Shown: one piece after another, positions 1 to 10,002 of the stretch
Layout: the number at the start of each line of letters is the position of its first letter
Numbering within the stretch: the stretch's first letter is position 1
NCBI GenBank assembly: GCA_023417515.1
Contig: JAEZFL010000132.1
Coordinates: 1 to 64,000 of the forward strand
Length of the DNA: 64,000 nt
Source: Pseudomonadota bacterium
Lineage (GTDB): Bacteria; Pseudomonadota; Alphaproteobacteria; Sphingomonadales; Sphingomonadaceae
Direction of reading: 5' to 3'
The notes under the pieces: model-generated
Databases searched by the model: none
Seen by the model: only the letters and a program-made list of their open reading frames with translations
What the model was told of the DNA's origin: nothing
Made by a program: the position numbers and the translations under genes

Positions 1-1
1 G

Positions 2-631
2 TCGATCAGCGTCAAGGGCGCGGGCGGCCATGCCTCGATGCCGCACGACAGTATCGACCCGATCCCCGTTGCCTGCGCCATCGTCAGCGCGATCCAGACC
101 ATGGTGACGCGCCGCGTCTCGGTGTTCGACCCTGCGGTAATTACCATCGCCAAGATCGCCGCGGGAACGACCAACAACATCATTCCCGAGACCGCCGAAA
201 TGCTCGGAACGATCCGCACGCTCTCGCCGCACCGCCGCGCGATGGTGGCCGAGGAACTGCGGCGACTCGCACCTGCCATCGCCGAGGCGCATGGCTGCAG
301 CGCCGAGGTCGCGATCGAGGAGGGCTTCCCCGTCACCATCTGCGATAGCCGCGCGGTTGCCTTCGGCCAGTCGGTGGTCGAGGAGACCTTCGGTGAGGCG
401 GCCTGGCTCACGATGGATAATCCGGTGATGGGCGCGGAGGATTTCTCCTATGTCCTCGAGAAAGTGCCCGGCGCGATGTTCTGGCTCGGCGCGAGCGAGC
501 AAGGGAGCGACTGGCGCCAATGCTGCGGGCTCCACTCGAATCGCATGGTTCTCGATGAAAAGGTCATGGCGCGCGGCGCGGCGCTCCATGCCGCACTGGC
601 GGAACGCTTCTTGGGCGAAGGCTTTGCCTAG
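2..631 (+). CDS. M20-family amidohydrolase, C-terminal part (5' truncated by window edge)
   Basis: The open frame runs from base 2 without a start codon, so the N-terminus lies outside the window. The first residues read SVKGAGGHASMPH, which is the hallmark of the dimerisation-domain junction in M20D peptidases (hippurate hydrolase / N-acyl-amino-acid amidohydrolase, IAA-amino-acid hydrolase type). Near the end, MGAEDFSYVLEKVPGAMFWLG carries the conserved metal-site glutamate segment of the family, and a late His (LHSN) follows. Such enzymes cleave N-acyl amino acids in the cytoplasm. Substrate cannot be judged from this half. It converges on nadB with a 13-base gap. Confidence 0.85.
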   Translation, partial: SISVKGAGGHASMPHDSIDPIPVACAIVSAIQTMVTRRVSVFDPAVITIAKIAAGTTNNIIPETAEMLGTIRTLSPHRRAMVAEELRRLAPAIAEAHGCSAEVAIEEGFPVTICDSRAVAFGQSVVEETFGEAAWLTMDNPVMGAEDFSYVLEKVPGAMFWLGASEQGSDWRQCCGLHSNRMVLDEKVMARGAALHAALAERFLGEGFA

Positions 632-644
632 CCTCTACGCCCCG

Positions 645-2261
645 TCACGGCACGAGAACCGTATCGACTGCCTCCGCCGCCAGCTGAGGATAGTCGAGCG
701 TGTAATGGAGCCCCCGGCTTTCCTTGCGGTGGAGCGCGCTCCGTACAATCAGCTCGGCGCATTGTAAGAGGTTGCGCAGTTCAATAAGGTCGGTTGTGAC
801 GCGGAAATGGCCGTAATATTCCCCGACCTCGCCTGAGAGCATGTTGATGCGGTGCTGCGCGCGCTCGAGGCGCTTGGTGGTACGCACGATACCGACATAG
901 TTCCACATGAAGCGGCGGATCTCGGTCCAGTTCTGCTTGATCACCACCTCCTCGTCGGAGTCGGTGACCCGGCTCTCGTCCCACGGCCGGATCGGCGGCG
1001 CCGGCGGAAGGTCGTCCCAGCACCGCGCGATATGGCGCGCCACGGCTTCGCCGTAGACGAAGCATTCGAGCAGCGAGTTGGACGCGAGGCGGTTGGCGCC
1101 GTGAAGGCCGGACTGGCTGACTTCTCCCGCGGCGTAAAGGCCGGGCAGGTCGGTACGGCCGTCGCGGTCAACGATCACTCCGCCGCAGGTATAATGCTGC
1201 GCCGGCACGACCGGGATCGGCTCCTTGGTCATGTCGATGCCGAGATCGAGCAAGCGCGCATAAATGGTCGGGAAGTGAGCGACGACGAAGGCCGGGTCGC
1301 GGTGGCTGATGTCGAGATGGACGTAGTCGAGGCCGAGACGCTTGATCTCGTGGTCGATCGCCCGGGCAACGATGTCGCGCGGCGCGAGCTCCGCTCGGTC
1401 GTCGAAGTCGGGCATGAAGCGGTGGCCGCTTTCCCGGTCGTCCTGCGGCGGGATCAGCAAGCGCCCGCCTTCTCCGCGCACCGCCTCGGTGATCAGGAAG
1501 TTCTTGACGTCATGATTGTACAGGCAGGTCGGGTGGAACTGCATGAACTCCATGTTGGAGACGCGCGCTCCAGCCCGCCACGCCATCGCGATGCCGTCGC
1601 CGGTCGCGCCTTTGGGCGCGGTCGAGAAGAGGTAGGTGCGGCCCGCGCCGCCGGCGGCGAGCACGGTCGCGCGGGCAGTGAATAGCTCCACCCGGCCGGT
1701 CCGGCGGTTGACCGCGTAGCAGCCCCAGACATGACCGGCGCCCGAGTAACGCTGCTCGTGGCGGCTGGTGGCGAGGTCGATCGCGACCATGTCCGGGATC
1801 ATTCGGATGTTGGGGTGGGACAGCGCCGCCTTGAGCAAGGCGTCCTGCACGGCCCAGCCGGTGGCGTCGTCGACATGGACGATTCGGCGATGACTGTGGC
1901 CGCCCTCCCGGGTGAGGTGCCAGCGGCCCTTCCCCTCTTCGCTGCGCGGCGCGGTGAAGGGGACTCCGAGCCGGGCGAGCCGCTCGATCGCCGCCGGCGC
2001 GTTCTCGACCACGAACTCCACCGTATCGCGGTCGTTGAGGCCGGCGCCGGCGACCATCGTGTCCTCGATATGGCTCTCGAACGTATCGCCTTCCTCGAGC
2101 ACCGCGGCGATGCCGCCCTGCGCGTGGGCGGTCGAGCCCTCGCTGAACCCCCCTTTGGCGAGCACCGCGACGTGGAAGCGGTCGGCGAGGTTGAGCGCGG
2201 CGGTCAGCCCGGCAGCTCCGGAGCCGATGATCAGGACGTCGCTTGGATGATTGTCCGCCAA
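645..2261 (-). CDS. nadB: L-aspartate oxidase
   Basis: This 538-residue flavoprotein oxidises L-aspartate to iminoaspartate, the first step of de novo NAD synthesis. The N-terminal FAD motif GSGAAG is at residues 13-18, followed by the succinate-dehydrogenase/NadB-type loop STAHAQGGIAA; the FHPTCLYN segment and HYTCGGVIVD are conserved active-site regions of the family. Length matches NadB (about 530-540). The C-terminal helical domain is complete. No nadA or nadC is adjacent. It reads in the same direction as the ABC ATPase gene upstream, but a palindromic repeat in the 105-base gap probably separates the two transcripts. Confidence 0.95.
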   Translation of the reverse strand: MADNHPSDVLIIGSGAAGLTAALNLADRFHVAVLAKGGFSEGSTAHAQGGIAAVLEEGDTFESHIEDTMVAGAGLNDRDTVEFVVENAPAAIERLARLGVPFTAPRSEEGKGRWHLTREGGHSHRRIVHVDDATGWAVQDALLKAALSHPNIRMIPDMVAIDLATSRHEQRYSGAGHVWGCYAVNRRTGRVELFTARATVLAAGGAGRTYLFSTAPKGATGDGIAMAWRAGARVSNMEFMQFHPTCLYNHDVKNFLITEAVRGEGGRLLIPPQDDRESGHRFMPDFDDRAELAPRDIVARAIDHEIKRLGLDYVHLDISHRDPAFVVAHFPTIYARLLDLGIDMTKEPIPVVPAQHYTCGGVIVDRDGRTDLPGLYAAGEVSQSGLHGANRLASNSLLECFVYGEAVARHIARCWDDLPPAPPIRPWDESRVTDSDEEVVIKQNWTEIRRFMWNYVGIVRTTKRLERAQHRINMLSGEVGEYYGHFRVTTDLIELRNLLQCAELIVRSALHRKESRGLHYTLDYPQLAAEAVDTVLVP

Positions 2262-2280
2262 TCCTAACTCCGCTCAGGCC

Positions 2281-2344
2281 GAGCTTGTCGAAACCCCGCT
2301 CATCCTTGGCGGGTTAAGGGGAAAGGCAGTCCTTCGACAAGCTC
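2281..2344. repeat. intergenic palindromic repeat, stem GAGCTTGTCGAA / TTCGACAAGCTC
   Basis: A perfect 12-base inverted repeat pairs 2281-2292 with 2333-2344; the 40-base loop itself contains a short CCCGC/GCGGG stem. It fills the gap between the ABC ATPase gene and nadB. The sequence resembles the abundant intergenic palindromes of sphingomonad genomes (general recollection, not searched). It may act as a transcript-processing or termination element. Confidence 0.75.
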
Positions 2345-2366
2345 AGGACGCGCAGGAGGCGAGCGG

Positions 2367-3290
<924 letters not shown>

Positions 3291-3364
3291 GGGGCGGCGC
3301 TTAGAGGGTTTGCGGCGACGACGGAAGCGTTGCCCGTCCGCTCCACCTTCGCTAATCGCCGCCC

Positions 3365-3568
3365 ATGGCCACCGACCCCTACACGCCTGAGATCGCCTAT
3401 ACCGAGACGAGTCGAGTCGCCTGTGATGGCGCGACTCACATCTCGCCGGCGCTCGGCCATCCGCGAGTCTATCTTCAGATCGACGCGAAGGGCTATGCCG
3501 ACTGCGGCTATTGCGACAAGCGCTTCATCCTGGCGGGCGGTCCGGCCGACGACCGCGCAGCCGCCTGA
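3365..3568 (+). CDS. zinc-finger CHCC-domain protein
   Basis: This 67-residue protein has the CHCC pattern: a Cys in RVACDG, a His in GHPRVYL, then CGYC. The pattern and the phrase GHPRVYLQID match the zf-CHCC family, related to the small NDUFS6 / complex I assembly subunit of mitochondria. It probably binds one zinc ion in the cytoplasm. In alphaproteobacteria such genes are usually solitary, as here, divergent from an ABC ATPase gene (74-base gap) and 48 bases ahead of tldD. A role in complex I is by homology only. Confidence 0.85.
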   Translation: MATDPYTPEIAYTETSRVACDGATHISPALGHPRVYLQIDAKGYADCGYCDKRFILAGGPADDRAAA

Positions 3569-3616
3569 ATCCGCAATGCGGGGTGACGGGTCGAGCGAAG
3601 CCCCTATATCGGGTGA

Positions 3617-5041
3617 ATGACCCCTGATCCGCGCAGCTTCCTCTACCGGCCCGGCGGCCTCGACCCCGACTCCGCGCTTCGACTCACCGCGGGCGCTCTC
3701 GGCCGGCTCGATGACGGCGAGCTCTTCCTTCAGTACACGGCGTCGGAAAGCTTCGGCTTCGACGACGGGCGCCTGAAGACCGCCGACTTCAACACCCAGG
3801 CCGGCTTCGGGCTGCGTGGCGTGTCCGGCGAGACCACCGCCTTCGCTCACGCCAACGAGATCAGCGAGGCAGCGATCCGCCGCGCCGCCGAGACTCTGAC
3901 CATCCTCGATCCGACCAAGGGCGTTCGTGCTGCGCCGCCGCGGCGGACCAATGCGCGTCTCTATGTGGACGACGATCCGCTAAGCCTCATCCCCTTCGCC
4001 AGGAAGGTGGCTCTGTGCCAGCAGATCGATGCGGCCGCGCGAGCCCGCGACCCGCGCGTCGCTCAAGTGTCGGTGACCCTCGCCGCGTCGTGGAGCGTGG
4101 TCGAGGTCGTCCGCGCCGATGGTTTCGTCGCGCATGACGTGCGGCCGCTCGTCCGCCTCAACGTCCAGATCGTCGCCGAGCAGAATGGCCGCCGCGAGAC
4201 CGGCTATCACGGCCTCGGCGGGCGCTATCTCTACGACAATCTGTTCGAGCCGGAGACCTGGAACCGGGCGATCGACATCGCGCTGGCCCAGGCGCTGGTG
4301 AACCTGGAGAGCGTCGCCGCCCCCGCCGGCGAGATGACCGTCGTGCTCGGCAATGGCTGGCCCGGCGTGCTCCTTCACGAGGCGATCGGCCACCCGCTCG
4401 AGGGCGACTTCAATCGCAAGGGCACCTCGGCCTTCTCCGGCCGCCTCGGCGAGCGCGTCGCGGCGCCGGGGGTGACGGTGGTCGACGACGGCGCCATGGA
4501 CCGCCGCCGCGGCTCGCTGACCATCGACGACGAGGGCACGCCGACGCAGCGCAACGTCCTGATCGAGGACGGCGTGCTCAAGGGCTATATCCACGACCGC
4601 TTGAACGCTCGCCTGATGGGCGTCGAGCCGACCGGCAACGGCCGCCGCGAGAGCTTCGCCCATGCGCCGATGCCGCGCATGACCAACACCTTCATGCTCG
4701 GCGGCCAGGACGATCCCGGCGAGATCCTCGCCCGCGCGAAGAACGGCATCTATGCCAAGAGCTTCGGCGGCGGCCAGGTCGATATCACCTCCGGAAAATT
4801 CGTGTTCAGCTGCACCGAGGCGTACCGGATCGAGGACGGCAAGCTCGGCGCGCCCATCAAGGGCGCGACCCTGATCGGCGACGGGCCGAGCGTTCTCACG
4901 AAGGTCGCGGCGATCGGCAACGACATGGCCCTGGACGAAGGCGTCGGCGTGTGCGGCAAGGGCGGCCAGTCGGTGCCTGCGGGCGTCGGCCAGCCGACCT
5001 TGCTGATCGAAGGGCTGACGGTGGGAGGCACCGCGGCGTGA
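3617..5041 (+). CDS. tldD: metalloprotease TldD
   Basis: TldD is the catalytic half of the TldD/TldE protease, which processes peptides such as microcin B17 and degrades CcdA in E. coli. The 474-residue product has the zinc motif HEAIGH at residues 254-259 inside VLLHEAIGHPLEGD, and the later Cys-containing VFSCTEAY segment. Length is normal for the family (about 475-480). No tldE is adjacent. Its TGA stop overlaps the GTG start of the DUF924 gene (GTGA), which suggests translational coupling. Confidence 0.95.
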   Translation: MTPDPRSFLYRPGGLDPDSALRLTAGALGRLDDGELFLQYTASESFGFDDGRLKTADFNTQAGFGLRGVSGETTAFAHANEISEAAIRRAAETLTILDPTKGVRAAPPRRTNARLYVDDDPLSLIPFARKVALCQQIDAAARARDPRVAQVSVTLAASWSVVEVVRADGFVAHDVRPLVRLNVQIVAEQNGRRETGYHGLGGRYLYDNLFEPETWNRAIDIALAQALVNLESVAAPAGEMTVVLGNGWPGVLLHEAIGHPLEGDFNRKGTSAFSGRLGERVAAPGVTVVDDGAMDRRRGSLTIDDEGTPTQRNVLIEDGVLKGYIHDRLNARLMGVEPTGNGRRESFAHAPMPRMTNTFMLGGQDDPGEILARAKNGIYAKSFGGGQVDITSGKFVFSCTEAYRIEDGKLGAPIKGATLIGDGPSVLTKVAAIGNDMALDEGVGVCGKGGQSVPAGVGQPTLLIEGLTVGGTAA

Positions 5042-5571
5042 GCTGGCAGCAGGACATCGTCGATTTCTGGTTCGCGCTCGAGGACGAGCAGCATTGGAAG
5101 GTCGACCCGGCGCTCGACGCCGCTATTCGCGAGCGCTTCCTCGACCTGTGGGAGGAGCAAAGGTCCGGTCGCGCCGCCGACTTCCTCGGCTCGGCCGACG
5201 AGGCGCTCGCCGCCATCCTCCTGTTCGACCAGATTCCGCGCAACATGTTCCGCGACGACGCGCGTTCCTTCGCGACGGACGGCCTCGCCCGCGACATTGC
5301 GGCGGGCGCGGTCGATCGCGGGCTCGACGCGGAGCTGCCACCGCGGCGCCGGCTCTTCCTCTATCTGCCGTTCGAGCATAGCGAGTCCCTGGCCGACCAG
5401 GAGCGCGCGGTGCGGCTGATCGGCGCCCTCGACAATGCCGAATGGACCGACTTCGCAGTGAAGCACCGTGACGTGATCGCCCGCTTCGGGCGCTTTCCTC
5501 ACCGCAATGCCGTGCTCGGCCGCGCGTCGACGGACGAGGAAATCGCGTTCGGCCTGGAGCCGGCCTGGTAG
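5038..5571 (+). CDS. DUF924 family protein
   Basis: The GTG at 5038 overlaps the tldD stop and gives a 177-residue protein beginning VSWQQDIVDFWFALEDEQ, the usual N-terminus of DUF924 proteins (DFWF). An upstream frame is open to 4951 but lies inside tldD and lacks family similarity, so GTG is the preferred start. The motifs LLFDQIPRNMFR and LPFEHSES are conserved in the family, which has a TPR-like all-helical fold. The molecular function is not known. It is the middle gene of a tldD-DUF924-DUF2007 run. Confidence 0.88.
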   Translation: MSWQQDIVDFWFALEDEQHWKVDPALDAAIRERFLDLWEEQRSGRAADFLGSADEALAAILLFDQIPRNMFRDDARSFATDGLARDIAAGAVDRGLDAELPPRRRLFLYLPFEHSESLADQERAVRLIGALDNAEWTDFAVKHRDVIARFGRFPHRNAVLGRASTDEEIAFGLEPAW

Positions 5572-5766
5572 ATGGGCCTGGTCCTCGCCGCCCGCTTCTA
5601 CAACGGCTTCGAGGCCGGCATCGCCCAGTCCCGCCTCACCGATGCGGGAATCGACAGCTACATTTTCGACCTCGAGATGAACTGGGGCGGCCTTGGCGCC
5701 GTGCCGGTCCGATTGATGGTGCTCGACGACGACCTCGCGGCGGCACGAGCCGTGCTGGAATCGTAA
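5572..5766 (+). CDS. DUF2007 domain protein (putative signal-transducing protein)
   Basis: The ATG follows the DUF924 stop codon directly, so the two genes are almost certainly cotranscribed. The 64-residue product has the ferredoxin-like DUF2007 pattern: a strand-helix segment NGFEAGIAQSRLTDAGIDSYI, then PVRLMVLDDDLAAARAVL. Proteins of this family resemble the regulatory PII/ACT-like fold, but no ligand is established. Function is unknown. Confidence 0.8.
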   Translation: MGLVLAARFYNGFEAGIAQSRLTDAGIDSYIFDLEMNWGGLGAVPVRLMVLDDDLAAARAVLES

Positions 5767-5804
5767 ACCGCGCGACAAACCAATGGATTGACGCCTACCC
5801 TCTT

Positions 5805-5828
5805 GGTGCCTTAGGTAGATAAGACACC
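5805..5828. promoter_or_regulatory. inverted repeat ahead of ABC exporter genes, candidate operator
   Basis: GGTGCCTTA (5805-5813) and TAAGACACC (5820-5828) form an 8-of-9 inverted repeat, 17 bases ahead of the ATG at 5845. A TTGACG hexamer at 5788-5793 could serve as a -35 box, but no good -10 box is visible. The repeat could be an operator for an unlinked repressor; there is no regulator gene next to this operon. Confidence 0.4.
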
Positions 5829-5844
5829 TAGGCGGGGGAGGGGA

Positions 5845-6763
<919 letters not shown>

Positions 6764-6771
<8 letters not shown>

Positions 6772-7627
6772 TGCGATTTCGGCAGAGGCGCTCAAGTTCA
6801 AGCGCCACCGCGCGACCTGGGGGCTGGTGTGGATCTGGCCGATCGGCCTCACGCTCATCTGGCTGATCGCCATCGCAGTCGAGCTCTCGGGGGTCGGCGG
6901 CGAGGCCGGCGGGGACGGTCGCGGCGGGCTGACCGCGGCCGGCTGGATCGCCGACAATGTCGGCTTCTGGGGTGTGCCGGGCGACACGTTCGGCCGCTAC
7001 ATCATCGGGGCGTTCGTCGCGGTGGTGTTCGCCGGCGAATATGGCTGGAACACGTGGAAGCTGATCGTTCCGCACCGCGCGCGGACGAGTTTGATCGCGG
7101 CCAAATACGCGATCGCCTTCATCCTGCTGGCAATCGGATTCACGCTCGCGGCCTTGCTGTTCAACCTGTTCGGATGGCTCACGGACGTGATCACGGGCGA
7201 TTCGATACCGGCGGGCATCACCGCCGGCGCCCTGCTCAAGGCGCATGGCGCGGGCGCCCTGGCCGCGCTTCCGGCGGTGCTTCTGACCATCGCTTATGTC
7301 AGCCTCGCCGCGATCCTCACCCGCTCGACGGTCGCCGCCCTCGTGATCGGCCTCGTCGTCACCACGATCGAACAGCTGTTCCGCACGTTCGCGCCGATGA
7401 TCGAGCCGTCTGCGCCGTCGCTGGTCGGCGCGCTCTACGAGGTTCTGCCGGGCTACCATGTCGCCAATGTCGCGAGCTTCGCCACCGAGGGGCGCGTCCT
7501 GGAAATCCCCTTCCCCTCGGGGACCTTCTCGACGTCGCTGGGCACGTCGCTCGCGATTACGGGAGCGTGGATCGTGGCGCTGGTCGGGCTCACTTTCTGG
7601 AGCTTCAGGCGCCAGGACATCAACTAG
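6764..7627 (+). CDS. ABC-2 type transporter permease
   Basis: This 287-residue membrane protein is the partner of the preceding ATPase and overlaps its end by 8 bases. It shows about six hydrophobic segments, beginning with GLVWIWPIGLTLIWLIAIAV and ending with ITGAWIVALVGLTFWSFRR, in the ABC-2 (NatB/BcrB-like) arrangement. A large soluble loop after the first helix is Gly-rich. The pair forms an inner-membrane exporter of unknown substrate. The gene converges on the DUF442 gene with a 4-base tail overlap. Confidence 0.88.
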
Positions 7628-8025
7628 CGCAGGAAGCGGCGGATCGGCGTGAGGTCGTAGCCGGCCTCCGCCGCCTTCGTGACCAGGGTATCGCCATGGG
7701 CGCCTCCCAGCGACCGCGCAAGCGCCCACATATAGGTCGAGCGCGTGCCGGATTTGCAGAAGGCGAGGATGGGGCCGTCCGCTTCGTCGAGCGCCTGGCG
7801 AGTCGCCTCGATCGCTTCGGGGATGAGCTGCGAGATGGGAACGGCGCGATAGGCGATTCCGGCCGCCGCGGCTGCCGCTTCGATCTCGGCGCCGGACGGC
7901 TGGCCCGGCTCCTCGCCGTCCGGGCGGTTGTTGACGATCAGGGCGATGCCCTGAGCCGCCAGCTCCGGCACCTCGTCGGGCCGAATCTGGCCGGCGACGA
8001 ACATCCCGTCCTCAAGCCGTCGCAT
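7624..8025 (-). CDS. DUF442 / TIGR01244-type protein phosphatase-like protein
   Basis: The 133-residue protein begins MRRLEDGMFVAGQI and has the Cys-based phosphatase loop CKSGTRS at residues 90-96 (C-x5-R). This places it in the DUF442 family, the phosphatase-like domain also fused to persulfide dioxygenase-type hydrolases (Blh) and often linked to sulfide metabolism. A longer frame is open upstream to 8199, but it overlaps recQ in an incompatible frame, so the ATG at 8025 is chosen. The first 14 bases overlap the end of recQ, so the two are probably cotranscribed. Confidence 0.85.
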   Translation of the reverse strand: MRRLEDGMFVAGQIRPDEVPELAAQGIALIVNNRPDGEEPGQPSGAEIEAAAAAAGIAYRAVPISQLIPEAIEATRQALDEADGPILAFCKSGTRSTYMWALARSLGGAHGDTLVTKAAEAGYDLTPIRRFLR

Positions 8026-9817
8026 CTTCGACCTCCCGGATGACCTCGAGGAAGGCGTCGCCATAGCGGTCCAGCTTGGCCGCGCCGACGCCGGGCACCT
8101 CCGCCATCGCGCGGAGCGAGGACGGGCGAAGCGCCGCCATCTCGCGCAGGGTCGAATCGTGGAAGATGACGTAGGGTGGCACGCTTGCCTCCGCGGCAAG
8201 CTGGCGGCGGCGGGCGCGCAACGCCTCGAACAGGGGATCGTGCGGGAAGTCCGCGGCGACCTTGCGGTCGCGCCGCCTCGTCCGCTTGGGCGGCACGACG
8301 ATACGGAGCGTCTCCTCGCCCTTCAGGAACGCCTTGGCAGCGGGACCGAAGGACAGGCCGCCATAATCGTCGGCGCGAAGCGCGTCGCGGGCGAGAAGCG
8401 CGCGGGCGACCGGCTTGACCAGTGCCAGCTCGGCCGCGTCGGCGATCCCGAACACGCTGAGCCGGTGATGGCCCGAGGCGAGGACCTTGTCGCTCTCCTT
8501 GCCGGCGAGGACGTCGGTGAGATGGCCGATTCCGAAGCGCATCTCGGTGCGGAAGGCGGCGCTGAGCAGCTTCTGAGCGGTGGTGGTGGCGTCGACCGAG
8601 TCCGGCGGATTGAGGCAATTGTCGCAATTGCCGCAGGATTCGGGCGGATCCTCGCCGAAATGGCGAAGCAGGATGGCCCGGCGGCAACCTGCGGTCTCGA
8701 CCAGGGTGGCGAGGGCGTTGAGCCGCTCGCGCTCGCCCGGCCGGCGCGATTCCTCGACCTCGGTCTCGATCCGCCGCCGGGCGCGGGCGAAATCCTCGGC
8801 GCCCCAGAACAGCCAGGCCTCGGCCGGCTCGCCGTCGCGGCCGGCGCGGCCGGTCTCCTGGTAATAAGCTTCGATCGACTTGGGCAGGCCGGCATGGGCG
8901 ACGAAGCGCACGTCGGGCTTGTCGATGCCCATGCCGAAAGCGATCGTCGCGGCCATCACCATCTCCTCGGAGCGGACGAAGGCGGCCTGGTTGCGCTGGC
9001 GGATCTGCGGCTCCAGCCCGGCATGGTAGGGCAGGATCGGCCGGCCCTTGGCGGAAAGCTGCTCGGCCAGCTTCTCCGTCGCCGCACGGCTGGTCGCATA
9101 GACGATGCCCGGACCCGGCTGTTCGGCGAGGACCGCCTTCACCTGCGCCGCAACGCCGTCGCGGGGACGGATGTGGTAGCGAATATTGGGCCGGTCGAAG
9201 CCGGCGACGATCATCCCCTCCTCGGGGATTCCGAGCTGAACCGCGATGTCGGCGCGGGTCCGTCGGTCGGCGGTCGCCGTCAGGGCGAGCCGCGGGACTT
9301 GCGGAAAGGCGTCGAGCAGTGGGCGCAACAGGCGGTAATCGGGGCGGAAGTCGTGGCCCCATTCGCTGACGCAATGCGCCTCGTCGATCGCGATCAGGGC
9401 GAGCCTGGTGCGCGACAGCAGGTTCCTGAACGCATCGCCGGTCGCCCGCTCCGGTGCGACGTAGAGCAGGTCGAGATCGCCGCGCTTCAGCCGCTCGACC
9501 GTTTCGGCGCGGTTGTTGTCGGCTGACGTCATGGCGGCGGCGTTGATGCCGAAGCCCTCCGCCGCACGGATCTGGTCGTGCATCAGAGCGATCAGCGGCG
9601 AGATGACCAGCGCCGTCCCCTCCCGCGCCAGCGCCGGCACCTGGTAGCAGAGCGACTTGCCGGCGCCGGTCGGCATGACCGCGAGGGTATGGGCGCCGGC
9701 CATGACCCGGCCGACGACCTGCTCCTGGACTCCGCGGAAGGCGGAGAAGCCGAAGGTCGTGTGAAGAATGTCGAGGGGAGAAGCCGGCACGCGCCGGTCC
9801 TTACCACGTCCCCTCAT
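8012..9817 (-). CDS. recQ: ATP-dependent DNA helicase RecQ
   Basis: This 601-residue SF2 helicase has Walker A PTGAGKS at 49-55, DEAH at 145-148, the Arg-finger segment TGRAGRDG, a zinc-binding cluster (CRRAILLRHF ... CGNCDNC), a winged-helix RQC region and a C-terminal HRDC domain ending GVGAAKLDRYGDAFLEVI. It acts in recombination repair and replication fork restart. The frame stays open upstream to 12283 only because it lies antisense-in-frame with the ABC exporter gene; family alignment points to the ATG at 9817. Length is normal for RecQ. Confidence 0.95.
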   Translation of the reverse strand: MRGRGKDRRVPASPLDILHTTFGFSAFRGVQEQVVGRVMAGAHTLAVMPTGAGKSLCYQVPALAREGTALVISPLIALMHDQIRAAEGFGINAAAMTSADNNRAETVERLKRGDLDLLYVAPERATGDAFRNLLSRTRLALIAIDEAHCVSEWGHDFRPDYRLLRPLLDAFPQVPRLALTATADRRTRADIAVQLGIPEEGMIVAGFDRPNIRYHIRPRDGVAAQVKAVLAEQPGPGIVYATSRAATEKLAEQLSAKGRPILPYHAGLEPQIRQRNQAAFVRSEEMVMAATIAFGMGIDKPDVRFVAHAGLPKSIEAYYQETGRAGRDGEPAEAWLFWGAEDFARARRRIETEVEESRRPGERERLNALATLVETAGCRRAILLRHFGEDPPESCGNCDNCLNPPDSVDATTTAQKLLSAAFRTEMRFGIGHLTDVLAGKESDKVLASGHHRLSVFGIADAAELALVKPVARALLARDALRADDYGGLSFGPAAKAFLKGEETLRIVVPPKRTRRRDRKVAADFPHDPLFEALRARRRQLAAEASVPPYVIFHDSTLREMAALRPSSLRAMAEVPGVGAAKLDRYGDAFLEVIREVEDATA

Positions 9818-10002
9818 CCATCCAAGCCGCGACTCGGCCTGAAAGGACCGATGTTCCATGATGTTCGCACTGACGTCCCTGATTGGAGTCCGCCCGACCG
9901 CCCTTTCAGAGGTGCAGGCAGCGGCAGGGTTGTAGGCGCCCATCCGCAGAACATAGCAGGAACAGGCCATGTAGGAAAGGCCTGTGAAAAGCCGAGGGTT
10001 CG

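Noticed and set aside
8178..8191. TGGCACGCTTGCC as a sigma-54 promoter
   Set aside because: It lies inside recQ and the spacing between TGGCACG and TTGC is wrong.
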